Shown in pieces: positions 8,619 through 18,421 of a stretch of DNA of 64,000 nucleotides. Made by a program: the position numbers and the translations under genes. Below the pieces are notes generated by a model. The model saw nothing but the letters and a program-made list of their open reading frames with translations. It was not told the origin of the DNA and made no database searches. Each line of letters opens with the position of its first letter. The first letter of the stretch is position 1. Origin of the DNA: UBA6927 sp022447855 (GTDB lineage Bacteria; Chloroflexota; Dehalococcoidia; Lucifugimonadales; UBA6927); assembly GCA_022447855.1 (NCBI GenBank), contig JAKUTX010000008.1, forward strand, positions 1 through 64,000, given 5' to 3'.

Positions 8619-9812
8619 TTATATTTTTAATGCTTCGAGTGCCGGCATTTGTCTTTCGGATAAAAAGTCTAAGGAAGCCCCTCCTCCGGTAGAAACATGG
8701 GAAAACTCTTCTAATAATTGCATTTTTTCAACTATATCAGCTGTAGATCCACCACCAACAATCGTGGAAATAGACTGGTTTAGAGAAGAAATTGCTTCTG
8801 CAATAGAAATTGTCCCATTACTGAATCTTTCATCCTCATATACACCCATTGGACCATTCCAAAAAATCGTATTAGCTCTTCTAAGCCTCATAGAGAAGTT
8901 TTTTACAGTCTTCGGACCAATATCCATTACCCTACCCTCTTTAGGTATGGATTTAATTGAGACAATTTTTACATTTTGTTCCTTCTCAGGGATTTCTACT
9001 TTAACATCACTAGGTAAAATTAATTCGCATTTTTTTGCATCTAGAGTTTTTAAAAACTCTTGCAATAGATCCAAACTATCTGCATCTATAATTGACTGCC
9101 CTACTTCATATCCTTTTGCTTTCAAAAAAGTTGCTGCCATACCTCCTCCAATCATCAAATAATCCGCTTTCTTAGAAATGCTTTCTATTACTTGAATCTT
9201 ATCAGCAACTTTTGCTCCTCCCATTACAGCTACGAATGGATTTTTCGGTGAAGACATCAACTTCTGCAACACTTCTATTTCCTGCATCATTAAAAATCCT
9301 GGCATAGATGGTAAATAATTTGTTACTCCCACCGTCGAAGCATGGGAACGATGTGCTACACCAAAAGCATCATTAACAAACAAATCAGCTAACGAAGCTA
9401 AAAAAGAGGAAAATTCATCTGAATTTTCCTCTTCCCCAGGATGGAATCTTAAATTGGGTAGCATTAAAATTTCACGAGATTTTAACTCCTGAACACACTG
9501 GGTCACATGCTCAAAGTCAAAATGCTCTAATTTCTTAACAGATATTCCTAACAAATCAGAAAATCTATCTACAATAGGTTTTAAATCAAAATCTGTATCA
9601 TACTTTCCTTTTGGACGTCCAAAATGTGAACACACAATAATTGAACAATCATTATCAAGCAAATAATTTATTGTAGGAATACTAGAGAGTATCTTTAAAT
9701 CACTTAACACTTTAGTAGGGCCCATAGAATACGGGACATTAAAATCCACTCGTATCAAAACTTTCAAGTTTTTAATATTAAAATCAATGAGTCTATTTTT
9801 TGGATTCAACAT
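8619..9812 (-). CDS. pgk: Phosphoglycerate kinase
   Basis: 397 residues, the usual length. Transfers phosphate between 1,3-bisphosphoglycerate and ADP. Visible hallmarks are the N-terminal LIRVDFNVPYS, CSHFGRPKG, LPNLRFHPGEE, the nucleotide site VAVMGGAKVADKI and the C-terminal VGGGSTAD and STGGGASLDFL. It is followed by tpiA, forming a glycolytic pair inside a mixed operon. Confidence 0.97.
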   Translation of the reverse strand: MLNPKNRLIDFNIKNLKVLIRVDFNVPYSMGPTKVLSDLKILSSIPTINYLLDNDCSIIVCSHFGRPKGKYDTDFDLKPIVDRFSDLLGISVKKLEHFDFEHVTQCVQELKSREILMLPNLRFHPGEEENSDEFSSFLASLADLFVNDAFGVAHRSHASTVGVTNYLPSMPGFLMMQEIEVLQKLMSSPKNPFVAVMGGAKVADKIQVIESISKKADYLMIGGGMAATFLKAKGYEVGQSIIDADSLDLLQEFLKTLDAKKCELILPSDVKVEIPEKEQNVKIVSIKSIPKEGRVMDIGPKTVKNFSMRLRRANTIFWNGPMGVYEDERFSNGTISIAEAISSLNQSISTIVGGGSTADIVEKMQLLEEFSHVSTGGGASLDFLSERQMPALEALKI

Positions 9813-9828
9813 CTAGTATCTCTGGGAT

Positions 9829-10842
9829 TTACTTAATTCCATTATCAATAATATTGTTAACGTATGAAGATGCGATCTCAAGTTTTTGGCTATCTTCAAA
9901 AATTTCCTTTAAACCCTTTTGACACTGGGATTTATAATCCTCTAACAAATTGAAACTTTGATTTTTTATATCCAAGTCTTCCAATATTTCACGGATTGAT
10001 ACAACATCTGATGATTCTAATACTCGTTTGAAGAAAATATCTCCCAATTTTCTTTTTTCACTTATTGAAGCCTTCGACATACCTAGAACTACAGGTAGAA
10101 TTTTCTTTTTATTGAGCAATTCAATATCAGATCCATCTGCCCAAATAATGTTAATATCTGTTGCAATCTGCAGCGCTATACCAAGGGCATTTCCACAAGA
10201 TGAAATAACGTTTAATTTCTCAGGGTTATTAGAATTTATAATATATCCTAATTGAAGCGCACACGAGAAAACCGACCCCAATCGATCGCCAGACATCTGC
10301 AAATAATTTTGTATATTCATATCAATTGATTCTTGAGCTTCAAGATCCAAATATCTTCCCTCACATGCCTTTAAAGTAGCCTGATCCAAAATGCTGAGCA
10401 TCTGGAAAATATTTTCTGAAGGATATCCATCTTCGTGCATTTGTAATATTGTCAATCGTGCTAATGCATGGAGACCATCTCCAGCATTGATTGCTTGCGC
10501 CGGCCCCCATAACCACCAAACAGTATCGCGACCATTTCTCGATGGATTCCCAGATTGGATATCATCATGAATTTGTAAAAATTTGGAAATCATTTCAATA
10601 GAAACAGCAGGCTTTATTGCATCCTTAATTTGTCTGGAGGAAGCCAATAAACACAATACACCAAAAGGATTGGATATCAGCTCATTACCCTTAAGAACTT
10701 CATCATTACCCACTGACAACTCTTCAACAGAATCATTCCATCCCATTTGATATTCAATAATTCTATAAAGAGGTAATTCTCTTTCATTAATCAAATCCCG
10801 AAGTTTTTGGTCAACAATCTGATTTAAGTCTTCAACGTGCAT
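9829..10842 (-). CDS. Polyprenyl synthetase family protein
   Basis: 337 residues, isoprenyl diphosphate synthase fold. The first aspartate region reads HDDIQSGNPSRNGRDTVWW, so the DD pair is kept but the third Asp of DDxxD is Ser. The second motif, normally DDxxD, reads TDINIIWAD and has lost the first Asp. The arrangement is reminiscent of heteromeric or divergent family members. The likely role is chain elongation of prenyl diphosphates for quinones or carriers, but product and activity are uncertain. It is 16 nt upstream of pgk in the operon. Start ATG at 10842. Confidence 0.8.
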   Translation of the reverse strand: MHVEDLNQIVDQKLRDLINERELPLYRIIEYQMGWNDSVEELSVGNDEVLKGNELISNPFGVLCLLASSRQIKDAIKPAVSIEMISKFLQIHDDIQSGNPSRNGRDTVWWLWGPAQAINAGDGLHALARLTILQMHEDGYPSENIFQMLSILDQATLKACEGRYLDLEAQESIDMNIQNYLQMSGDRLGSVFSCALQLGYIINSNNPEKLNVISSCGNALGIALQIATDINIIWADGSDIELLNKKKILPVVLGMSKASISEKRKLGDIFFKRVLESSDVVSIREILEDLDIKNQSFNLLEDYKSQCQKGLKEIFEDSQKLEIASSYVNNIIDNGIK

Positions 10843-10852
10843 TCAATTTCCT

Positions 10853-11491
10853 TTATTTTATAAATCCACTACCTAGGAATTCTTCAAGTTTTGACCTTGG
10901 AATTGATGCTTCCCTTAACAAAACCCAAGGTTCAGAAGTAACATCTAAAATAGTCGACGGTTGGAATTCTCCTTTTTTAGTTGGATGTTCGACTATAAAA
11001 TCGATCTCGTCACCAAATTCTTCATATATAGACTTTGGGTCGTTAAATGGAGGTTCTCCACTCCTATTAACACTCGTCCCTGTGATAGCAGAATTCATCC
11101 TTTCAGAAATTGCCCGGGGAATTGGATGGTCAGGTAAACGCAGTGCCACCGAAGGTAATCCTCCGCTTACAATTTCTGAAACACCAGGGGTTTTTTTTAC
11201 AATTAAAGTCAATGAGCCGGGCCAAAATTCATTTACAAGTCCTATGACATCATCATTTATTCCATCAGCGTAATCATTAATTTGTTGAACACTGCCTAAC
11301 AACAGCGGAAGAGCCTGACTTTCACTTCGTCCTTTAATTTGAAAAACTTTTTCTACCGCGCTATCAATCGAAGACAAAACAGCAAGTCCATATATTGTAT
11401 CTGTAGGGATAGCAATCAAGCCACCATTTTCAAGAATATTCGCGACTCTATCCAAATCAAAAAAAATGTTTCGTTCATTGAATCCAGACAT
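10853..11491 (-). CDS. tsaC: L-threonylcarbamoyladenylate synthase (Sua5/YrdC family)
   Basis: 212 residues, a single YrdC domain without the Sua5 C-terminal extension. Makes threonylcarbamoyl-AMP for the t6A37 modification of ANN-decoding tRNAs. Recognised by GGLIAIPTDTIYGLA, the KIKGR-type motif QIKGRSES and GSLTLIVKK, ending in PSTILDV. It is the first gene of the long minus-strand operon and diverges from guaA. MtaB, encoded at 37317-38636, acts on the product of this pathway. Confidence 0.95.
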   Translation of the reverse strand: MSGFNERNIFFDLDRVANILENGGLIAIPTDTIYGLAVLSSIDSAVEKVFQIKGRSESQALPLLLGSVQQINDYADGINDDVIGLVNEFWPGSLTLIVKKTPGVSEIVSGGLPSVALRLPDHPIPRAISERMNSAITGTSVNRSGEPPFNDPKSIYEEFGDEIDFIVEHPTKKGEFQPSTILDVTSEPWVLLREASIPRSKLEEFLGSGFIK

Positions 11492-11578
11492 TCAATTATT
11501 ACTCCATGAGAGTGTTAGTGTATTATACAATGAATCAATCTCAAACATACTAATCTCACAAAGAGAATTTTTAAATCC

Positions 11579-13141
11579 ATGGCTCCGTCAAGATCAACAA
11601 TTCACAGTGAAACAATCTTCATAATAGACTTTGGATCTCAGTACAGTCACCTGATTGCGAGAAGAGTAAGAGAACAGAATGTCTATTGTGAAATAATCCC
11701 CCACACTACTTCTTGGGAATCAATTGGATCCAATTCTCCAAAAGGAATTATTTTGTCTGGAGGACCTGCGAGTGTATATGATGATAATTCTCCCCGAGCG
11801 CCTGAATGGGTATGGGAGAAAGGAATACCAGTTCTAGGAATTTGCTATGGAATGCAATTAATGGCCCACCAATTGGGTGGGAAAGTCCTACCTGCAACAG
11901 AAAGGGAATTCGGACATGCAATCTTGAATCAAAACTCTGGAGACAACTTACTGTTTTCCGAGCTTCCTGATTCACTTCCAGTATGGATGAGTCACGCTGA
12001 CCGCATCTCACAAACCCCACCTGATTTCCACCCAATAGGCAACAGTGAAAATTCCCCCATTGCTGCAATGTCTAATGGTAACAGTATGTATGGAATACAA
12101 TTTCACCCTGAAGTAGCTCATACTCCTAATGGGTCTCAAATCATTGATAATTTCTTAAGAAAGATATGCCATTGCGAGGGGTTATGGACAGCCGGAAATT
12201 TTATTACTGAAAGTATTCAAAGAATTAAAACTCAAGTCAAAAATGGAAAAGTAATTTGTGCTCTATCAGGTGGTGTTGATTCTTCAGTTACTGCAGCTCT
12301 AATCCACGAAGCAATTGGCAAACAACTACACTGTGTTTTTGTTGATAATGGACTCATGAGACTTGAAGAACCCGAAAGAGTTATAGATGTGTTCAACCGA
12401 AATTTGGATATCCAAATCATCCATTCAAAATCTGCATCTTTATTCCTTTCAGATCTCAAAGGAGTAACAGATCCAGAACAAAAAAGAATGATAATAGGCA
12501 AAAGATTTATCAAGGTTTTCGAAGACGAGGCTACCAAATTAGGCAAAGTTGATTTTCTTGCTCAAGGAACTCTCTATCCTGACGTAATTGAAAGTGAAAC
12601 TGCAGAATCAGGAACCTCGGCAAAAATCAAAACCCATCACAATGTTGGAGGACTACCTGAACACATGGAATTGGAATTGGTTGAACCTCTAAGATATCTA
12701 TTTAAAGATGAGGTTCGAAAAATTGGATTGGGGCTCGGCCTCCCTGAAGAAATGGTATTCAGACAACCATTTCCTGGGCCGGGACTAGCAATCAGAATAA
12801 TGGGAGAGGTAACAGAAAACAAACTACATACTCTTCGACTTTCTGATTGGGTAGTAATGGATGAAATTAAGAACAACAATCTATACAACGAACTCTGGCA
12901 AAGTTTTGCAGTTTTACTTGAAACTCGTACAGTCGGAGTAATGGGAGATGAAAGAACCTACGGAAACGTAGTTGCAATAAGGGCTGTTACAAGCGAAGAT
13001 GCAATGACATCGGACTGGGCTCGCATACCCAATGATGTTTTAGCAAAAATGAGTAATAGAATTGTTAACGAAGTCCCCAATGCAACCCGAGTGGTATACG
13101 ACATTACCAGCAAACCACCTGGAACAATTGAGTGGGAATAA
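11579..13141 (+). CDS. guaA: GMP synthase (glutamine-hydrolysing)
   Basis: 520 residues. Converts XMP to GMP with glutamine. The class I amidotransferase domain has the nucleophile Cys in GICYGMQ and the His-Glu pair in IQFHPEVAHT. The ATP pyrophosphatase domain has the P-loop LSGGVDSSVTA, and the C-terminal dimerisation domain ends in TSKPPGTIEWE. It is the first gene of a plus-strand purine cluster and is divergent from tsaC. Confidence 0.98.
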   Translation: MAPSRSTIHSETIFIIDFGSQYSHLIARRVREQNVYCEIIPHTTSWESIGSNSPKGIILSGGPASVYDDNSPRAPEWVWEKGIPVLGICYGMQLMAHQLGGKVLPATEREFGHAILNQNSGDNLLFSELPDSLPVWMSHADRISQTPPDFHPIGNSENSPIAAMSNGNSMYGIQFHPEVAHTPNGSQIIDNFLRKICHCEGLWTAGNFITESIQRIKTQVKNGKVICALSGGVDSSVTAALIHEAIGKQLHCVFVDNGLMRLEEPERVIDVFNRNLDIQIIHSKSASLFLSDLKGVTDPEQKRMIIGKRFIKVFEDEATKLGKVDFLAQGTLYPDVIESETAESGTSAKIKTHHNVGGLPEHMELELVEPLRYLFKDEVRKIGLGLGLPEEMVFRQPFPGPGLAIRIMGEVTENKLHTLRLSDWVVMDEIKNNNLYNELWQSFAVLLETRTVGVMGDERTYGNVVAIRAVTSEDAMTSDWARIPNDVLAKMSNRIVNEVPNATRVVYDITSKPPGTIEWE

Positions 13142-13162
13142 AGTGAATGGAATCTATAACTG

Positions 13163-13702
13163 ATGAAAAAAGTATGGATTTTCAGCGGTATCCCAGCATC
13201 TGGGAAAACTACTACTGCAAAAGAATTTGCAAAAAAGTTTCCTAAGGCTGCTTTAATAAGTAGAGATGACTTGCAAGACCAAATTGTCTCAGGCAATGTA
13301 CGTCCAAATGCTTTGCCAAAAGAAGAAGCTTGTTTCCAGACCGATATGAATATTCGAAACCAATGCGCTTTAGCTCAATCCTACCTACAGCATGGTTTTA
13401 TACCAATATGTGACGATGTGGTAGGAGAAAATCAGTTAGCTATATACAAAGAATTACTCAAGAATAATCAAATTCATCTTGTTACCCTTAATCCACATTT
13501 AGATTTGGCAAAAAAAAGAGATAAACAGAGAAATAATGAATCACGATTTTATTTTCAAGAAAGCCAAATTAAAAGGGGTGAACTATTACAAAATTTAGTA
13601 TTAACTGTATCCAATCAAGGTCTATGGATTGACAATTCAACAATATCTGTAGAAGAGACCGTTGATTATATACTTAAAAATGTAGAGAAATGTATTGTAT
13701 AG
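13163..13702 (+). CDS. P-loop kinase-like NTPase
   Basis: 179 residues. An AAA_33-type P-loop phosphotransferase: Walker A IFSGIPASGKTTTA at the N-terminus, then ISRDDLQDQI, a DDVVGENQLAIY strand and a late lid-like region with KKRDKQRNNE. Such proteins phosphorylate small molecules or nucleic-acid ends; the substrate is not readable. It lies 21 nt after guaA on the same strand and 33 nt before the MazG-like gene, so it belongs to the purine transcript. Confidence 0.75.
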   Translation: MKKVWIFSGIPASGKTTTAKEFAKKFPKAALISRDDLQDQIVSGNVRPNALPKEEACFQTDMNIRNQCALAQSYLQHGFIPICDDVVGENQLAIYKELLKNNQIHLVTLNPHLDLAKKRDKQRNNESRFYFQESQIKRGELLQNLVLTVSNQGLWIDNSTISVEETVDYILKNVEKCIV

Positions 13703-13735
13703 GAATACGTATGAAAAAATTCAATGAGGTTCAAA

Positions 13736-14122
13736 ATGCAGACACTAAGTAAAACAGCATTTGCTGAATATATTACTGAAATTGCATTAAGTGTATATGA
13801 TTTCCACGAACGATTTAATCTTCCTGCAGTAGATTCTTCGAATAATGAAGAATTAGGTCTTAAAATCCTAAGAGATAGACTTGTATTGTTGAATGAGGAA
13901 ATTGGAGAACAAGCTTGGGAACTCAATCGCAGTAGATTTAATGAAGCTGTTGAGGAGTCAGCAGATGTTGCATTCATTGCTATAGGTACATTATGTAGTC
14001 TTGGAATATTGGCAAAATCCGCAGCAATTTCTGTTAAAAACAATAACGACTCAAAATCAAGTTCAACTCATCATATCGATTCAAGATCAGGAAAGCTAAT
14101 CAAAACCAAAAACCAATCATGA
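13736..14122 (+). CDS. MazG-like nucleotide pyrophosphohydrolase
   Basis: 128 residues from the ATG at 13736, which has TGAGGT 5 nt upstream; an ATG four codons earlier lacks a site. The helical core shows the MazG-type acidic pattern: RLVLLNEEIGEQAWEL, then EAVEESADVAFIAIGTL, matching ExxE and ExxD metal ligands. A polar tail of about 30 residues follows. House-cleaning hydrolysis of nucleotides, or a PRA-PPase-like step, is likely. It overlaps purD by 4 nt (ATGA), indicating coupling. Confidence 0.7.
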   Translation: MQTLSKTAFAEYITEIALSVYDFHERFNLPAVDSSNNEELGLKILRDRLVLLNEEIGEQAWELNRSRFNEAVEESADVAFIAIGTLCSLGILAKSAAISVKNNNDSKSSSTHHIDSRSGKLIKTKNQS

Positions 14123-15390
14123 AAATTCTCATTATAGGAAACGGAGCGCGCGAACATGCGATTGGATGGAACCTCTTCAATAGTCCATCCAACCATGATA
14201 TTTTCGTTGCCCCTGGAAATGCAGGCACCAATCAGTTTGCAAAAAATGTTGAAATAGATTCAAACAATATTCCTGAATTATTAGATTTTGCAAAATCTCT
14301 TCCTGCAGATTTAACCATTGTAGGTCCAGAAATTCCTCTATCAAACGGAATCGTAGATGAATTTCAAAAATACGAATTACCAATTTTCGGACCATCAGCT
14401 AAAGCTTCTATGATTGAAAGTAGTAAATCTTATGCAAAAAGAATAATGACCTCCGCCGGTGTTCCTACCGCCAAATCACAAGTATTCACATCTCAATCAA
14501 AAATAACAGAATTCTTGACAAATTGTTCTGCTCCTGTAGTGATCAAAGCTGATGGCCTTGCCGCAGGCAAAGGGGTGATCATAGCGCAATCAAAAGAAGA
14601 AATTGATAATGCAATTACAGAAATGTTTGTAAATAGATCTTTTGGCGAAGCTTCAGACAAAGTACTCGTAGAAGAATTCCTAGAAGGAAATGAAATTAGT
14701 ATTTTTGGGTTTGTTGATGGAGAAAAAGTTTCTTCATTAGTTCCAGCATGTGACTACAAAAAAATATTCGAAAACGATCTTGGACCTAATACTGGTGGAA
14801 TGGGAGCTTATAGCCCCCCTCCAATTTGGTCTAAACAACTTGAAAATTCAATCAGAGAATCTATATTCTTACCTGTTGCTAAGGAATTAGTAAATAATCA
14901 AAACCCTTACAAAGGGTTGCTTTATGCTGGATTGATGATCACTAAGAATGGTCCTATGGTTATTGAATTTAATTGTAGATTCGGAGATCCTGAAGCACAA
15001 GTAATTCTACCCAGAATGAAGTCAGATCTTGCGAAATTATGCCTTGATATCGCTAACGGCAATCTCATCCAAAACCAACCTATAGAATGGGATCCAGATC
15101 CAGCTGTGACTGTTGTAATAGCAAGTGGAGGTTATCCCGAAAATTATACAATTGGACATGAAATTTCTGGACTAAAAAAATCAACAAATCAAGTCATGGT
15201 CTTTCATGCAGGAACACAATTAAATCAAGATGGGAAAATTGTTACTTCTGGCGGAAGAGTCCTGTCGATTACGGCTAAAGGTTCATCTTTTGAATCAGCA
15301 AGAAATTTAGCCTATACAGAAATTGAATCAATCAATTTCAAAAATGCCTATTACAGAACAGATATAGCCTCAAAAATATTAGAAGGTTGA
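14119..15390 (+). CDS. purD: Phosphoribosylamine-glycine ligase
   Basis: 423 residues, normal length. ATP-dependent joining of glycine to phosphoribosylamine, step two of purine synthesis. The N-terminal ILIIGNGAREHAI, ATP-grasp KADGLAAGKGV and EEFLEGNEIS, and the metal-binding EFNCRFGDPEAQ are intact. Its start overlaps the MazG-like gene. Confidence 0.97.
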   Translation: MKILIIGNGAREHAIGWNLFNSPSNHDIFVAPGNAGTNQFAKNVEIDSNNIPELLDFAKSLPADLTIVGPEIPLSNGIVDEFQKYELPIFGPSAKASMIESSKSYAKRIMTSAGVPTAKSQVFTSQSKITEFLTNCSAPVVIKADGLAAGKGVIIAQSKEEIDNAITEMFVNRSFGEASDKVLVEEFLEGNEISIFGFVDGEKVSSLVPACDYKKIFENDLGPNTGGMGAYSPPPIWSKQLENSIRESIFLPVAKELVNNQNPYKGLLYAGLMITKNGPMVIEFNCRFGDPEAQVILPRMKSDLAKLCLDIANGNLIQNQPIEWDPDPAVTVVIASGGYPENYTIGHEISGLKKSTNQVMVFHAGTQLNQDGKIVTSGGRVLSITAKGSSFESARNLAYTEIESINFKNAYYRTDIASKILEG

Positions 15391-15398
15391 TAATCGAG

Positions 15399-16583
15399 AT
15401 GAAAAATATTCTAGAGAATTCTATAAATTCAGGCTCCTTAATATTGCCAACCGACAAGAAATTTTCCAGTATCGTAGATTTATCTAAAACGTTAGCAAAA
15501 CTCTCAGGAAATCAATTTTCTATTAAAAACGAAGATAGAAAATCTGATGAATTACTAAAAATGATTGGAATACCTGAGCACTTAGTTTTTGTGATCATAG
15601 ATGGACTTGGAATGAACATTCTCAGAAATTTAGACTCTAATAACTTTTTAAACACAAACTTAAAATCAGAATTACTAACGGTTTTCCCTAGTTCTACACC
15701 TGTCGCACTTACTAGCTTTTCCACCGGGCTTTGGCCTTCGGAACATGGAATCACTAATTGGTTCACTTATCTACCAGAAATAAACAAAGTTTCAACCATT
15801 ATACATTTTTCCACCAGAGCAGAAGGCAAAAACCTTGCTGAATTTGGGCTTACGCCAAAAGATGTATACAAATTTTCTTCTATCATCGAAAATTCTACAT
15901 ACGATGCGAAATCTATTCTACCCTCATACATCGCAAACAGTGAATTCTCTCTACATTGGCAAAGTCCTTCAATTCCGTACGAAAAATTCTCCGATGGTAT
16001 AAATATCACGATAGACCAAATTAAACGCGCAAAAAACAGATCTTTTACACTTCTATATTCGCCTATTGTTGATGCAACAGCACATCAAAAAGGGGTTTAT
16101 CACGAAGACACAATAAAAGCAGCTCAAAAAATCAACAATGAACTCGATCGATTGTATTCGACTATAAATGGACAAGCCAAAATAATAGTTACTGCTGATC
16201 ATGGCCTATTAGACATCCCTAAAAACAAGATCTTTACTATTCCGAACAATGAACTTAAAAAGTGTATAAACAACGAGCCTTGGGGAGATATGAGAGCAGT
16301 TTTCTTTGATGTTAAAAAATCGAAAACTGAAGAATTCCAAAATTTACTATTGAAATCCACTAAGGAAAATTTTGCCTTATTAACTATTGATGAAGTAGTG
16401 GAAATGGGTTTATTCGGACCAAATCAATTTTCTTCAATAGCGAAATCTAGAATTGGTACACATTTAGCAATTTCACTTGGGGAATCAATAATTTCATATA
16501 AAGAAGCTCCTTATGAGAATATGGTCGGTGCACATTCAGGTATTACTCCTGAGGAATTATTTGTCCCTTTAATAATTGCTTGA
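15399..16583 (+). CDS. Alkaline phosphatase superfamily phosphodiesterase
   Basis: About 394 residues from the ATG at 15399; a TTG at 15387 overlapping purD is possible, but the AGAAGG at 15381-15386 is better placed for the ATG. Nucleotide pyrophosphatase/phosphodiesterase fold: VFVIIDGLGMNIL (metal Asp), the nucleophile region FPSSTPVALTSFSTG, HQKGVYHEDT, TADHGLLD and a late GAHSGITPEE His. No signal peptide is seen, so it is probably cytoplasmic. Its place between purD and purE suggests nucleotide metabolism, but substrate is unknown. Confidence 0.8.
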   Translation: MKNILENSINSGSLILPTDKKFSSIVDLSKTLAKLSGNQFSIKNEDRKSDELLKMIGIPEHLVFVIIDGLGMNILRNLDSNNFLNTNLKSELLTVFPSSTPVALTSFSTGLWPSEHGITNWFTYLPEINKVSTIIHFSTRAEGKNLAEFGLTPKDVYKFSSIIENSTYDAKSILPSYIANSEFSLHWQSPSIPYEKFSDGINITIDQIKRAKNRSFTLLYSPIVDATAHQKGVYHEDTIKAAQKINNELDRLYSTINGQAKIIVTADHGLLDIPKNKIFTIPNNELKKCINNEPWGDMRAVFFDVKKSKTEEFQNLLLKSTKENFALLTIDEVVEMGLFGPNQFSSIAKSRIGTHLAISLGESIISYKEAPYENMVGAHSGITPEELFVPLIIA

Positions 16584-16590
16584 AATTGGA

Positions 16591-16620
16591 TATATTAAAT
16601 AGTATCTAATATTTAATATA
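16591..16620. terminator. Perfect AT-only inverted repeat before purE
   Basis: TATATTAAAT (16591-16600) and ATTTAATATA (16611-16620) form a 10-bp stem with a 10-nt loop. It lies just after the phosphodiesterase stop and 20 nt before the purE ribosome binding site. It may terminate or attenuate transcription, or be an operator for the second half of the purine cluster. Confidence 0.4.
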
Positions 16621-16648
16621 TAACCAAAAACTTTAATAGGAGATTTTT

Positions 16649-17104
16649 ATGCCGTTAGTAGGTGTTGTAATGGGAAGTGCGTCTGACAAAGAGCTTGTGC
16701 AAAACACTGTAGATGTACTTGACCAAATGGGAATAGAAAATGAAGTCATAGTCGCGTCTGCGCATCGTACACCAGAGAAAGTTGCCGAATATGGAAAGAC
16801 TGCGCGCGATAGAGGGATTGAAGTAATCATTGCAGCCGCAGGAGGATCTGCAGGTCTTCCTGGAGTGTTAGCATCTTGGACCACCTTGCCAATTATTGGT
16901 GTACCTCTTCCTTCTAGTGATCTCGGTGGAATTGATTCGCTGCATGCGATAGCTCAAATGCCTCCTGGAATTCCCGTTGCATGTGTGGCTGTCGGATCAT
17001 GGGGAGCAAGAAATTCTGCATTCCTTGCAGCCCAAATCTTAGGATTACACCACGAAAAAATCCGCCAAGCTTATGACCAATACCGAGAAAACATGAAAAA
17101 ATAA
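16649..17104 (+). CDS. purE: N5-carboxyaminoimidazole ribonucleotide mutase
   Basis: 151 residues, class I PurE. Hallmarks: GVVMGSASDKELVQ, SAHRTPEKV, AAAGGSAGLPGVLASWTTLP and the C-terminal GSWGARNSA region. A clear ribosome binding site AGGAG precedes the ATG. No purK is seen nearby, although a class I PurE normally works on PurK product. purB follows after 3 nt. Confidence 0.97.
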   Translation: MPLVGVVMGSASDKELVQNTVDVLDQMGIENEVIVASAHRTPEKVAEYGKTARDRGIEVIIAAAGGSAGLPGVLASWTTLPIIGVPLPSSDLGGIDSLHAIAQMPPGIPVACVAVGSWGARNSAFLAAQILGLHHEKIRQAYDQYRENMKK

Positions 17105-17107
17105 ATT

Positions 17108-18397
17108 ATGATTGAACGATATTCAAGACCAAAAATGAAAAAAATTTGGTCTGATGAAAACAAATACAACAAATGGTTGTTAGTTGAAATTGCCGTATGT
17201 GAAGCTTGGACACAAGAGGGTATTATACCCGAATCAGACATGGCCAAATTAAGGAATGTCAATTACGACCCAATAAGATTGAAAGAAATCCTAGACATTA
17301 CCAAACACGATATGACTGCATTTTTGCGATCAATTACAGAAAAAATTGGTCCTGAAGGAAGATGGCTACACCTTGGACTGACTACAAGCGACGTTTGGGA
17401 TACAGCTACAAGTCTCCAGCTTATCGAAGCAGCAAATCTTTTAGAAAAAGAATTAGACATTCTAATTGATAAACTTTCAGAACTAGCAACTAATGAACGT
17501 CACACTCTAATGATTGGCAGAACACATGGGGTGCATGCTGAACCTATAACTTTTGGACTGAAGCTTGCAATTTGGTGGGACGAAATGCGCAGAGCCAAAT
17601 TAAAACTTCAACAAGCAAAAAACTCAATTTCTGTTGGAAAACTTTCTGGCCCAGTTGGTACTTACGCGACAATACCTCCAAATTTAGAAACTAAAGTATG
17701 TGAAATTTTAGGTATTCAGGCAGCACCAGTATCCAACCAAATTGTCCAAAGGGATAGGCACGCTCATTTTGTCACAACACTAGCATTGATCGCATCTTCT
17801 CTAGACAAATTTGCAACAGAGATACGAGGAATGCAGCGTACTGAAGTTCGAGAAGTTGAAGAACCATTCTCAGAAGGTCAAACCGGGTCATCATCAATGC
17901 CACATAAACGTAATCCAGAATTGACTGAACGTGTATGTGGGCTAGCACGTTTAATCCGAGGACATAGTCTCGCATCTATGGAAAACGTTGCCTTATGGGG
18001 TGAACGTGATATCAGCCATTCATCCGCAGAACGCATTATTCTTCCCGATTCATGTTTGGCATTAGACTACATGCTTAGTATTTTCAATCATGTGATGTCA
18101 GGTATTAGAATATATAGAGATCGAATGCTTGAGAATATTGAGTTGACTCACGGACTAGTTTTTTCACAACGTGTAATGCTAGAACTAGTTGAAAAAGGAA
18201 TTTCTAGAGAAAATGCATATGAAATAGTCCAATCAAATGCTTCTTTAGTTTGGGAACAACAAAAGGATTTTCGAGATCTCATTTCAAATGATGCAAGAGT
18301 CAAAGCTAGTTTGAGCAAAGATGAAATTTTGGAAATATTTAATTACAATTATTACATTAGGTATATCGACGAAGTCTTTGACCGTCTAAAAATTTAA
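17108..18397 (+). CDS. purB: Adenylosuccinate lyase
   Basis: 429 residues. Acts twice in purine synthesis: SAICAR to AICAR and adenylosuccinate to AMP. Fumarase/aspartase superfamily motifs: TTSDVWDTA, GRTHGVHAEPITFG (active His), and the signature loop GSSSMPHKRNPE with the catalytic Ser. It starts 3 nt after purE. Confidence 0.97.
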   Translation: MIERYSRPKMKKIWSDENKYNKWLLVEIAVCEAWTQEGIIPESDMAKLRNVNYDPIRLKEILDITKHDMTAFLRSITEKIGPEGRWLHLGLTTSDVWDTATSLQLIEAANLLEKELDILIDKLSELATNERHTLMIGRTHGVHAEPITFGLKLAIWWDEMRRAKLKLQQAKNSISVGKLSGPVGTYATIPPNLETKVCEILGIQAAPVSNQIVQRDRHAHFVTTLALIASSLDKFATEIRGMQRTEVREVEEPFSEGQTGSSSMPHKRNPELTERVCGLARLIRGHSLASMENVALWGERDISHSSAERIILPDSCLALDYMLSIFNHVMSGIRIYRDRMLENIELTHGLVFSQRVMLELVEKGISRENAYEIVQSNASLVWEQQKDFRDLISNDARVKASLSKDEILEIFNYNYYIRYIDEVFDRLKI

Positions 18398-18421
18398 ATT
18401 GATAAAAGTTATGGAGTGATC

